A stretch of DNA of 5,122 nucleotides from Caryophanales bacterium (GTDB lineage: Bacteria > Bacillota_I > Bacilli_A > RF39 > UBA660), in contig JAEEZV010000009.1 in NCBI GenBank assembly GCA_016291995.1, positions 1 to 5,122 on the forward strand. The letters run 5' to 3'. Both the position numbers and the translations under genes were made by a program. Positions 1 to 5,122 of the stretch are shown piece by piece. Each line of letters opens with the position of its first letter. The stretch's first letter is position 1. Under the pieces are notes generated by a model that saw nothing but the letters and a program-made list of their open reading frames with translations, was not told the origin of the DNA and did no database searches.

Positions 1-168
1 GGTTTTGCTTTTGATTTTGTTGAAGATAAAGAAAATTCTATTTCAGATGAAGATATTGAAACTACCGCTAAAATATTATCAGCTAGAGATCTAGAAAGAG
101 AAGGACTTGTCGAAGATTATTTTAACACTTTAATTGAATTAGATAAAACAAACAGTGAAAACAATTGA
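1..168 (+). CDS. C-terminal end of an unrecognised protein (5' truncated)
   Basis: Frame 1 is open from the first base and ends at TGA (166-168), giving the last 55 residues of a protein that starts before the window. I do not recognise the family. The tail is very acidic and apparently soluble: it opens GFAFDFVEDKE, continues through an Asp/Glu-rich stretch, then has a likely amphipathic helix (about residues 26-48, LSARDLEREGLVEDYF) and ends in a polar SENN tail. There are no cysteines, no membrane segment and no motif. Codon use matches ileS, so it is probably a native gene. No hairpin terminator follows it. Its stop codon lies inside the -35 box of the ileS promoter, so any read-through transcript would run into the ileS T-box and be stopped, or passed on, at the terminator there. 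That the reading frame is real is fairly sure. The function is unknown. Confidence 0.6.
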   Translation, partial: GFAFDFVEDKENSISDEDIETTAKILSARDLEREGLVEDYFNTLIELDKTNSENN

Positions 169-193
169 CAAATATTAAAGTTTTTAATATAAT
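165..193 (+). promoter_or_regulatory. Consensus sigma-A promoter of the ileS T-box leader
   Basis: TTGACA (165-170) and TATAAT (188-193) both match the vegetative consensus exactly and are separated by the optimal 17 bp. Transcription should start near 200, giving a leader of about 245 nt before ileS. The -35 box overlaps the TGA stop (166-168) of the preceding gene. A full-consensus promoter implies high, constitutive initiation, with control left to the T-box downstream. This is read directly from sequence; the start site is inferred from spacing. Confidence 0.88.
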
Positions 194-215
194 TAAAGAG
201 ATTTCGAAAAAACAA

Positions 216-425
216 GTGAAAGAGACGGTACTTTATCATAGTTATAGAGAGTAACTGGTTGGTGGAAAGTTATATGATGGATAGAGTATAGATCACTCTG
301 GATGTATCTTTCTCATATAGGAAAGATCGGGTAATACCGTTATATAAATTGAGCGCACTTATGTGAATTAAGGTGGTACCGCGGAATATTTCGTCCTTAT
401 TATATTTTTATAATAAGGACTTTTT
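216..425 (+). promoter_or_regulatory. Isoleucine T-box riboswitch (tRNA-Ile-sensing leader)
   Basis: This cis-acting RNA senses uncharged tRNA-Ile and lets RNA polymerase read into ileS when isoleucyl-tRNA is short. The T-box sequence AAGGTGGTACCGCGG lies at 370-384. Its bulge holds TGGT (374-377), which would pair with a tRNA 3' end of ACCA, consistent with the A73 discriminator of tRNA-Ile. Stem I carries the AGAGAG element (246-251) and the GGTTGGTGG distal-loop element (257-265) that contact the tRNA elbow. Visible stem I helices are 221-224/296-299, 235-240/273-278 and 252-256/268-272. The specifier codon is ATC (292-294), an isoleucine codon, followed by the usual purine. A hairpin (306-312/321-327) lies between stem I and the antiterminator. 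The antiterminator pairs AAGG (370-373) with CCTT (395-398) and GCGG (381-384) with TCGT (391-394), which excludes the terminator at 393-425. The outer boundary of stem I is approximate. Confidence 0.95.
393..425 (+). terminator. T-box-controlled intrinsic terminator upstream of ileS
   Basis: A perfect 12-bp stem (393-404 with 409-420), TTTT loop and a run of five T (421-425) form a rho-independent terminator. Its 5' strand contains the bases (393-398) needed for the antiterminator, so the two structures are mutually exclusive. It would also stop transcripts arriving from the upstream gene, which has no terminator of its own. Confidence 0.93.
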
Positions 426-429
426 AATT

Positions 430-436
430 GAAAGGA
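430..436 (+). promoter_or_regulatory. Ribosome binding site fixing the ileS start at 445
   Basis: GAAAGGA lies 8 nt before the ATG at 445 and just after the T-box terminator. An in-frame GTG exists further upstream at 373, but it lies inside the T-box sequence and the extra 24 codons would translate the terminator hairpin. The ATG at 445 is therefore the real start. Confidence 0.85.
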
Positions 437-444
437 ATGATTTT

Positions 445-3400
445 ATGAAATTTAAAGAATTGGACAAAAGAAAAGTAAGTGAAGTTGAAAGTGATATCTT
501 AAAAAGTTGGGGAGGTATTGGAAAAATTACTGAAAGACAAAATGAACTAAGAAAAGATAGTCCTGACTTTGTCTTTTATGATGGCCCAATATATGCTAAT
601 GCTAAACCAGGTATACACCATGTTCTAGCTAAAGCTATTAAAGATACTTTCACTAAATATAAGACAATGAAAGGATATCGTGTTTTAAGAAAGATAGGAT
701 TAGATACTCACGGTCTTCCAATTGAAGTCAATGTTGAGAAAAAATTAGGATTTACATCTAAAGCAGATATTGAAGAATTTGGTATTGAAAATTTCTGTAA
801 AGAATGTAATAAAGCAACAGCTACGAATATTGATGAAATTAACTTACTTACAAGTATGATGGGACAATTTATTGACTGCGAACATCCATATATTACATGT
901 TCTAATGAATTTATCGAATCAGAATGGTGGATCATTAAAGAAATGGATAAAAAAGGACTAATATATCATGGTAATAAAGTATTATGGTATTGTCCTAGAT
1001 GTGGTACAGAATTATCTCAAAACGAAGTAGCTCAAGGATATCAAGAAGATCCTGTAAATACAGTTATAGTTCCATTTAAGAAAGCCGACGAAGATGCTTA
1101 TTTCTTAGTATGGACAACTACTCCTTGGACCCTTATGGCTAACGTTGCCTTATGCGTTAATCCAAAATATGATTATGTTAAAGTAGAGTCAATGGGCTAT
1201 AAGTTTATTATGTGTTCTACATTAGTTGAAAAAGTACTAGGTGAAGACGTCAAAGTATTAGAAACATATAAAGGTACCGATTTAGTAGGAATGAAATACG
1301 AACAATTATTTCCATTTGTGAAAGTAACTGGTAAATGCTTTGAAGTATTAGCTGATGAATATGTTACCGACAGTGATGGTACTGGAATCGTTCATATTGC
1401 TCCAGCCTATGGTGCTGACGATAATAGAGTATGCCAAGAAAATGGTGTTGCTTTCGTTAATCCAGTAGGACCTGATGGTTGTTATACCGAAGGGCCTTGG
1501 AAAGGTAAACTAGTTACTGATAAAGATCTTGAAATAGAAATAATTAAGTATTTAAAAGAAAATGATAAATTATTTAAAAAAGAAAAAATAACTCACGATT
1601 ACCCACATTGTTGGAGATGCAAGAGTGCTCTAATTAGTTATCCTAAACCAGCCTGGTATGTTAAGACAACAGCCTGTAAGGATGAAATAATCAAAGCTAA
1701 TAAAGAAATTAATTGGTATCCAGAATATGTTGGTGAAAAAAGATTTGCTAATTGGCTAGATAATATGATTGATTGGGGTATTTCAAGAAGCAGATATTGG
1801 GGTTGTCCAATGCCTATATGGGAATGCTCTTGTGGCCATAAAGAAGTAATCGGTTCATTAGATGAATTACAAGAAAAAGTCGTTGAAAAAGTAGATGTCC
1901 ATAAGATGGAATTGCATCGTCCTTACGTTGATGATCTTCATCTAAAATGCCCAGAATGTGGTAAAAAGATGACTAGAGTATTAGATGTACTTGATGTATG
2001 GTTTGACTCAGGAAGTATGCCATATGCTCAGTTCCATTACCCATTTGAGAATATTGAACTATTTGAATCACAATTTCCAGCAGATTTTATTGCTGAAGGA
2101 CTAGATCAAACTCGTGGATGGTTCTATGTATTACTAGTAATATCAACTATCATATCAGGTAAATCATGCTTTAAAAACGTCGTAGTAAATGATATGGTAC
2201 TAGATGGTCAAGGAAAGAAAATGAGTAAATCTACAGGTAATATTGTCGATCCAATTGAGACAATTAAAGAATATGGTGCCGATAATGTAAGATGGTATAT
2301 GTTCTATGTATCACCAGTATGGACACCACTAAAATTTGATTTAGAAGGATTAAAAGAAGTTCACAGTAAATTCTTTAACCCACTAAGAAATACATATACA
2401 TTCTTCCAAACATATGCTAATATCGATAATATTGATATAAGTAAATGTGATGTAGCAGTTAAAGATAGACAACTAATAGATAAATGGTTAATATCAAAAT
2501 ATAACAAATTAGTTAAAGAAGTAACATTTGAATATGATAGATATGATTTAAATAATGTTGTAAGATTGATAACATCATTTGTATCTGAAGATTTATCTAA
2601 CTGGTATATAAGAAGAAATCGTGATAGATTCTGGTCAAGTAAATTAGATAATAGCAAAAAAGCTGTCTATATGACAACATATGAAGTGTTATTAGGATTA
2701 TCAAAATTATGTGCTCCAGTAATTCCATATGTAACTGAAGAAATATATCGTAATCTAACCGGAGAGGAATCAGTTCATTTCAGTGATTTTCCAACTTATG
2801 ATGAAAAATTAATTGATAATAAAATTGAAGAAAGAATGGATTTAGTAAGAAATCTCATAAGTTTAGGAAGAAACGTTAGAGAGGATGCTAAAATCAAAGT
2901 AAGACAACCAATCAGTGAAGTAATCTTAGATGGTAAAAAAGAAAAGATTATTGGTGACTTGACAGATTTAATCAAAGAAGAATTAAATGTTAAAAATGTT
3001 AGATTTGAAAAGAATTTATCTGAATACATTAATTTCGTTATTAAACCTAATTTTAAAGAAGTAGGTAAGGTTTTAGGACCTAAGATGAAATTGTTCCAAG
3101 AAGCGTTAGTTAATTTAGATACTAAAGAAAAATTAGCCCTAATTAATGGCGATAACGTAACCGTTAAATTAGATGGTGAAGACTTCACGGTAGAACCTAA
3201 TATGACAGAAGTAAGAGTTGAATCAAAAGAAGGTTTCGATTCAAGTTATGAAGGAGATAATTTCATAGTTTTAAATACTACATTAACTAAAGAATTATTA
3301 AATGAAGGATTAGCTAGAGAAACAATCAGTAAGATACAACAAATAAGAAAGAATAATAACTTTGATATAGCTGATAGAGTATATGTCTACTACGAAGCTA

Positions 3401-3546
3401 ATGATGAATATACAAAAGATATTAAAGATTTTGTTGAATTCATAAAAGCAGAAACACTAGCCTTAGAATTTAAAGAATCTAAAGACTTAAATGATAGTTA
3501 TGATATAAATGACTATACAGTTAAATTTAAAGTAGAAAAAGCTTAA
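445..3546 (+). CDS. ileS: Isoleucyl-tRNA synthetase, IleRS2 type with swapped HIGH motif
   Basis: Cytoplasmic class Ia enzyme that activates isoleucine with ATP, charges tRNA-Ile and hydrolyses mischarged Val-tRNA-Ile. The 1033 residues match the long IleRS2 (archaeal/eukaryotic-like) form; the usual bacterial IleRS1 is about 920-940. In order: Rossmann start with YDGPIYANAKP (45-55), then GIHH (56-59) where HxGH is expected; CP1 editing domain, roughly 190-390, with WTTTPWT (223-229), Asn233, His317 and Asp326, which match by spacing the E. coli editing residues Thr241-243, Asn250, His333 and Asp342; WFDSGS region; KMSKS (592-596); anticodon-binding helical bundle, roughly 690-845; KVRQP (818-822) and an IleRS2-like C-terminal domain. 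Cysteine pairs 183/186 with 389/392 and 461/463 with 502/505 suggest two zinc sites. The frame is intact. It is controlled by the upstream isoleucine T-box. IleRS2 enzymes are generally mupirocin-resistant. Identity is secure; the resistance phenotype is inferred. Confidence 0.98.
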   Translation: MKFKELDKRKVSEVESDILKSWGGIGKITERQNELRKDSPDFVFYDGPIYANAKPGIHHVLAKAIKDTFTKYKTMKGYRVLRKIGLDTHGLPIEVNVEKKLGFTSKADIEEFGIENFCKECNKATATNIDEINLLTSMMGQFIDCEHPYITCSNEFIESEWWIIKEMDKKGLIYHGNKVLWYCPRCGTELSQNEVAQGYQEDPVNTVIVPFKKADEDAYFLVWTTTPWTLMANVALCVNPKYDYVKVESMGYKFIMCSTLVEKVLGEDVKVLETYKGTDLVGMKYEQLFPFVKVTGKCFEVLADEYVTDSDGTGIVHIAPAYGADDNRVCQENGVAFVNPVGPDGCYTEGPWKGKLVTDKDLEIEIIKYLKENDKLFKKEKITHDYPHCWRCKSALISYPKPAWYVKTTACKDEIIKANKEINWYPEYVGEKRFANWLDNMIDWGISRSRYWGCPMPIWECSCGHKEVIGSLDELQEKVVEKVDVHKMELHRPYVDDLHLKCPECGKKMTRVLDVLDVWFDSGSMPYAQFHYPFENIELFESQFPADFIAEGLDQTRGWFYVLLVISTIISGKSCFKNVVVNDMVLDGQGKKMSKSTGNIVDPIETIKEYGADNVRWYMFYVSPVWTPLKFDLEGLKEVHSKFFNPLRNTYTFFQTYANIDNIDISKCDVAVKDRQLIDKWLISKYNKLVKEVTFEYDRYDLNNVVRLITSFVSEDLSNWYIRRNRDRFWSSKLDNSKKAVYMTTYEVLLGLSKLCAPVIPYVTEEIYRNLTGEESVHFSDFPTYDEKLIDNKIEERMDLVRNLISLGRNVREDAKIKVRQPISEVILDGKKEKIIGDLTDLIKEELNVKNVRFEKNLSEYINFVIKPNFKEVGKVLGPKMKLFQEALVNLDTKEKLALINGDNVTVKLDGEDFTVEPNMTEVRVESKEGFDSSYEGDNFIVLNTTLTKELLNEGLARETISKIQQIRKNNNFDIADRVYVYYEANDEYTKDIKDFVEFIKAETLALEFKESKDLNDSYDINDYTVKFKVEKA

Positions 3547-3571
3547 AAAAACGGAGATATCTCCGTTTTTT
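3545..3571. terminator. Bidirectional terminator between ileS and the convergent regulator gene
   Basis: Bases 3545-3570 are a perfect 26-bp palindrome: six A, CGGAG, ATAT, CTCCG, six T, with one more T at 3571. On either strand the RNA folds into a GC-rich 5-bp stem extended by A-U pairs and followed by a U run, so it can end transcription in both directions. It begins inside the ileS stop codon (3544-3546) and ends inside the stop of the opposing gene (3570-3572), filling the entire gap. Confidence 0.93.
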
Positions 3572-4199
3572 ACATATAGTAAAGTATCTTAATCTTTTTA
3601 CCTTTAATTTCGATCAAACCCTCATCTTTTAACGCTTTTAACTCTCTTGACATAGCACTTCTATTCGTGGCTAAATATTCTGCTAAATTACTTAAACTCA
3701 TCGGTAAAATAAAAGATCTATTCTCGCTTTTAGACATCGTTCTAAAATAAGCTAATAATTTATCACGAATTGTCTTTTTAGATACTATCTCTAAATGTGT
3801 TCTAACTTCCTTATGTTTAACTATAAAAATATTTAAAATATTTTTTAAAAGTTGATCGTATCCTGGAACATCAATATTAAAATTAATAATATTATCTAGT
3901 TCAAATGTTATAACTTCAGAAGGTTCTTTTGATATTATATCGACACTTCTACTGGCAATATTCGATGTAATAGAACCAAACATATCCCCGTCATGTAAGT
4001 CTTCAAGAATAATTTGATTACCATTTTTATCATATCTAACAACTTGAATATGACCATATGATACAATACAGACAATATTATCTCTTTTGACACTTGACAG
4101 TATTATTTTATTTTTTTCATATCTACTTGTAATACTTTCTAAAGCTTGTAAAAGCCTTATTTTATCAGTATCTTCAATTCCATTAAATAGTTCGTTCAT
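3570..4199 (-). CDS. Crp/Fnr-family transcriptional regulator
   Basis: A 209-residue protein, close to the usual 200-230 of the family. Residues about 10-105 form the cyclic-nucleotide-like beta-roll (HIQVVRYDKNGNQIIL at 50-65, then GDMFGS at 71-76). About 115-155 is the long dimerisation helix. About 165-209 is the winged helix-turn-helix, with SLSNLAEYLATNRSAMSREL at 168-187 and wing KDEGLIEIKGKKIKI. The recognition helix carries Arg180 and Arg185. Cys44 is the only cysteine, so an Fnr-type iron-sulfur cluster is excluded. The cAMP-pocket Arg-Ser signature of CRP is not evident. Histidines are at 50, 69, 129 and 135, but haem binding would be a guess. The start ATG (4199-4197) has AGAGG six bases upstream. 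It is divergent from nrdD, with a 20-bp palindrome between them, so it probably controls nrdD and itself. Family assignment is firm; effector and targets are inferred. Confidence 0.93.
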   Translation of the reverse strand: MNELFNGIEDTDKIRLLQALESITSRYEKNKIILSSVKRDNIVCIVSYGHIQVVRYDKNGNQIILEDLHDGDMFGSITSNIASRSVDIISKEPSEVITFELDNIINFNIDVPGYDQLLKNILNIFIVKHKEVRTHLEIVSKKTIRDKLLAYFRTMSKSENRSFILPMSLSNLAEYLATNRSAMSRELKALKDEGLIEIKGKKIKILYYM

Positions 4200-4216
4200 C
4201 TTACACCTCTAATTCA

Positions 4217-4245
4217 ATTTTATCAAAAAATAGCAAATGTTGCAA
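4217..4245 (-). promoter_or_regulatory. Possible promoter of the Crp/Fnr regulator gene
   Basis: On the minus strand, TTGCAA (4245-4240) and TAAAAT (4222-4217) are 17 bp apart, a fair match to sigma-A. The start site would be near 4210, giving a very short leader that begins at the ribosome binding site. An alternative is an extended -10, TGCTATTTT (4235-4227), which would start near 4220. In both cases the 4236-4255 palindrome overlaps the core promoter, which suggests that bound regulator would repress its own gene. Which option is used cannot be settled from sequence. Confidence 0.4.
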
Positions 4246-4255
4246 TTGCAACATT
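4236..4255. promoter_or_regulatory. Perfect 20-bp palindrome, likely operator of the divergent Crp/Fnr regulator
   Basis: AATGTTGCAA followed directly by its exact complement TTGCAACATT. Read from the centre, the half-site TGTTG occupies the positions of TGTGA in the E. coli CRP site (TGT in the same register, 6-bp spacer), so the geometry suits a Crp/Fnr dimer. It is centred at 4245.5, about 42 bp before the predicted nrdD start, the class II activator position, and overlaps the likely regulator promoter. The palindrome is seen directly. The identity of the bound protein is inferred from the adjacent gene. Confidence 0.75.
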
Positions 4256-4281
4256 GATATTTTAATAGTTTATGATATCAT
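4254..4281 (+). promoter_or_regulatory. Predicted nrdD promoter
   Basis: TTGATA (4254-4259) and TATCAT (4276-4281) are 16 bp apart, each one or two bases from the sigma-A consensus. Transcription would start near 4288, leaving a leader of about 17 nt that contains the nrdD ribosome binding site. The -35 box overlaps the right edge of the 20-bp palindrome. No other spacing gives as good a match. Confidence 0.6.
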
Positions 4282-4282
4282 A
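4271..4282. repeat. 12-bp palindrome over the nrdD -10 region
   Basis: TATGATATCATA is its own reverse complement and covers the predicted -10 box. It resembles neither the NrdR box (about ACACWATATATWGTGT) nor a Rex or Fnr site. It may be a second operator, but short AT-rich palindromes arise easily by chance at this base composition. Confidence 0.35.
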
Positions 4283-4304
4283 TGTTTGATAATAAGGAGG
4301 AGTT

Positions 4305-5122
4305 ATGAAAGTAATAAAAAGAGATGGCCACATGGTGGATTATTCTCCAGATAAAATAGAAAATGCTATAATGAAAGCAAACAATGATGTGGAAGAAATG
4401 GATCAAGCCTCTCCCACACAAATTAAGAATATTATCAAATATATTGAACATTTAGGAAAGAAAAGAATTTTAGTAGAGGATATTCAAGACATTATCGAAA
4501 TGAAACTTATGTCTATTGGTAAATATGCCTTAGCTAAAAAATATATTACCTATAGATATACTAGAGAATTAGTAAGAAAGAGTAATACTACTGACCAATC
4601 CATTAAAGAACTAATTGATGGTGAAAATGAATATTGGAATACCGAAAACTCTAATAAGAATGCTAGAGTAGTAACAACTCAAAGAGACTACTTAGCCGGT
4701 ATTACTAGTACGGATATAACGAGAAGATTTTTACTACCTGAAGATATTGTAAGAGCTCATGATGATGGTATTATTCATTTCCATGATGCTGATTACTTTG
4801 CTCAAAATGTCTTACACAACTGTGATTTAATTAATCTTGAAGATGTTTTACAAAATGGTACTAATATGAATGGTATTATGATTGAGAAACCTCATAAGTT
4901 TTTAACTGCCATGACTATTGCTACCCAGGTAATTACCGCTGTATCATCTAGTCAGTATGGCGGAGCTACCATTACCCTTACTCACGTGGCACCATTTGTA
5001 AGAGATAGTTATAATTGGTATTTAAATAAATATAAAAAGAGAAAATTTAAAAAAGCTGATTGTGAAAAATATGCTAAAGAAGATTTAAAGAAAGAAATTA
5101 CAGATGGTGTACAGACATTCCA
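4305..5122 (+). CDS. nrdD: Anaerobic (class III) ribonucleoside-triphosphate reductase, N-terminal part (3' truncated)
   Basis: Oxygen-sensitive glycyl-radical enzyme that reduces ribonucleoside triphosphates to dNTPs during anaerobic growth. Its radical is installed by the activase NrdG, whose gene often follows but is not in view. The first 272 residues are visible and run off the window. Residues 1-90 form an ATP-cone allosteric domain (VIKRDGHMVDYSPDKIENAI). The catalytic core starts near 105 and includes RDYLAGITSTDITRRFLLP (127-145), GIIHFHDADYF (155-165), LHNCDLINLEDVL (170-182) and SSSQYGGATITLTHVAPFV (214-232). Cys173, in the HNCDL motif, is the likely thiyl-radical catalytic cysteine. 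The C-terminal zinc cysteines and glycyl-radical motif lie beyond the window. The ATG is preceded at 4 nt by a full AAGGAGG (4294-4300). It probably responds to the divergent Crp/Fnr regulator through the 4236-4255 palindrome. Identity is secure. Confidence 0.96.
   Translation, partial: MKVIKRDGHMVDYSPDKIENAIMKANNDVEEMDQASPTQIKNIIKYIEHLGKKRILVEDIQDIIEMKLMSIGKYALAKKYITYRYTRELVRKSNTTDQSIKELIDGENEYWNTENSNKNARVVTTQRDYLAGITSTDITRRFLLPEDIVRAHDDGIIHFHDADYFAQNVLHNCDLINLEDVLQNGTNMNGIMIEKPHKFLTAMTIATQVITAVSSSQYGGATITLTHVAPFVRDSYNWYLNKYKKRKFKKADCEKYAKEDLKKEITDGVQTF

Noticed and set aside
166..168. TGA read as tryptophan (mycoplasma code 4), extending the first gene
   Set aside because: Every conserved tryptophan in ileS and nrdD is TGG and no in-frame TGA occurs in either, so TGA is a true stop here.
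1..168. Naming the first gene as a known ileS neighbour such as divIVA or lspA
   Set aside because: The 55 visible residues show no diagnostic motif or membrane segment, so a name would rest only on common gene order.
373..444. Upstream in-frame GTG start for ileS at 373, adding 24 residues
   Set aside because: The GTG is part of the conserved T-box sequence and the extra codons cross the terminator hairpin. The ATG at 445 has a ribosome binding site at good spacing and gives a normal IleRS N-terminus.
708..3188. Three minus-strand open frames within ileS (708-935, 2361-2657, 2796-3188)
   Set aside because: They are antisense to a well-conserved gene, have no recognisable domains, and contain the low-complexity Ser/Leu-rich composition typical of antisense frames in AT-rich genes.
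4221..4259. Fnr-type site formed by TATCAA (4221-4226) and TTGATA (4254-4259)
   Set aside because: The half-sites are in the wrong orientation and too far apart for TTGAT-N4-ATCAA, and they are not concentric with the 20-bp palindrome. They are better explained as promoter elements.
4254..4304. NrdR box upstream of nrdD
   Set aside because: No sequence close to ACACWATATATWGTGT is present. The nearest symmetric element, TATGATATCATA, lacks the ACAC/GTGT ends.

Overview
The window looks like a low-GC, probably anaerobic member of the Bacillota or a related wall-less or near-wall-less Bacilli/Mollicutes lineage. The evidence is strong A+T bias, AGA-rich codon use, AAGGAGG-type ribosome binding sites, a tRNA-sensing T-box leader, and a class III (oxygen-sensitive) ribonucleotide reductase. 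Tryptophan is TGG throughout and no in-frame TGA interrupts the genes, so the standard code applies rather than mycoplasma code 4. I cannot name a genus.

Layout. Bases 1-168 are the last 55 codons of an unrecognised gene. A consensus sigma-A promoter (TTGACA, 17 bp, TATAAT) begins inside that gene's stop codon. It drives a leader of about 245 nt containing an isoleucine T-box riboswitch (AUC specifier, TGGT acceptor-binding bulge, antiterminator/terminator switch). The leader controls ileS (445-3546), a 1033-residue isoleucyl-tRNA synthetase of the long IleRS2 (archaeal/eukaryotic-like, mupirocin-resistant) type. A perfect 26-bp palindrome fills the gap after ileS and acts as a two-way terminator for ileS and the convergent gene. 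That gene (4199-3570, minus strand) encodes a Crp/Fnr-family regulator. It is divergent from nrdD (4305 to beyond the window end), the anaerobic ribonucleoside-triphosphate reductase.

Two points stand out. First, the class I signature of IleRS, normally HxGH, reads Gly-Ile-His-His at residues 56-59. This is the natural 'swapped' GxHH variant reported for some IleRS2 enzymes and linked to very high mupirocin resistance. Second, the 105-bp region between the regulator and nrdD holds a perfect 20-bp palindrome in CRP-like register. It is centred about 42 bp upstream of the predicted nrdD start site, the classical class II activator position, and it also covers the likely regulator promoter. The simplest reading is an autoregulated Crp/Fnr-type switch that activates anaerobic dNTP synthesis. 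The regulator has no Fnr iron-sulfur cysteine set and no clear cAMP pocket, so its signal is unknown.

I see no mobile element, CRISPR array, tRNA or rRNA gene. The ileS unit (isoleucine supply to translation) and the nrdD/regulator unit (DNA precursors without oxygen) appear functionally independent and are insulated by the shared terminator.
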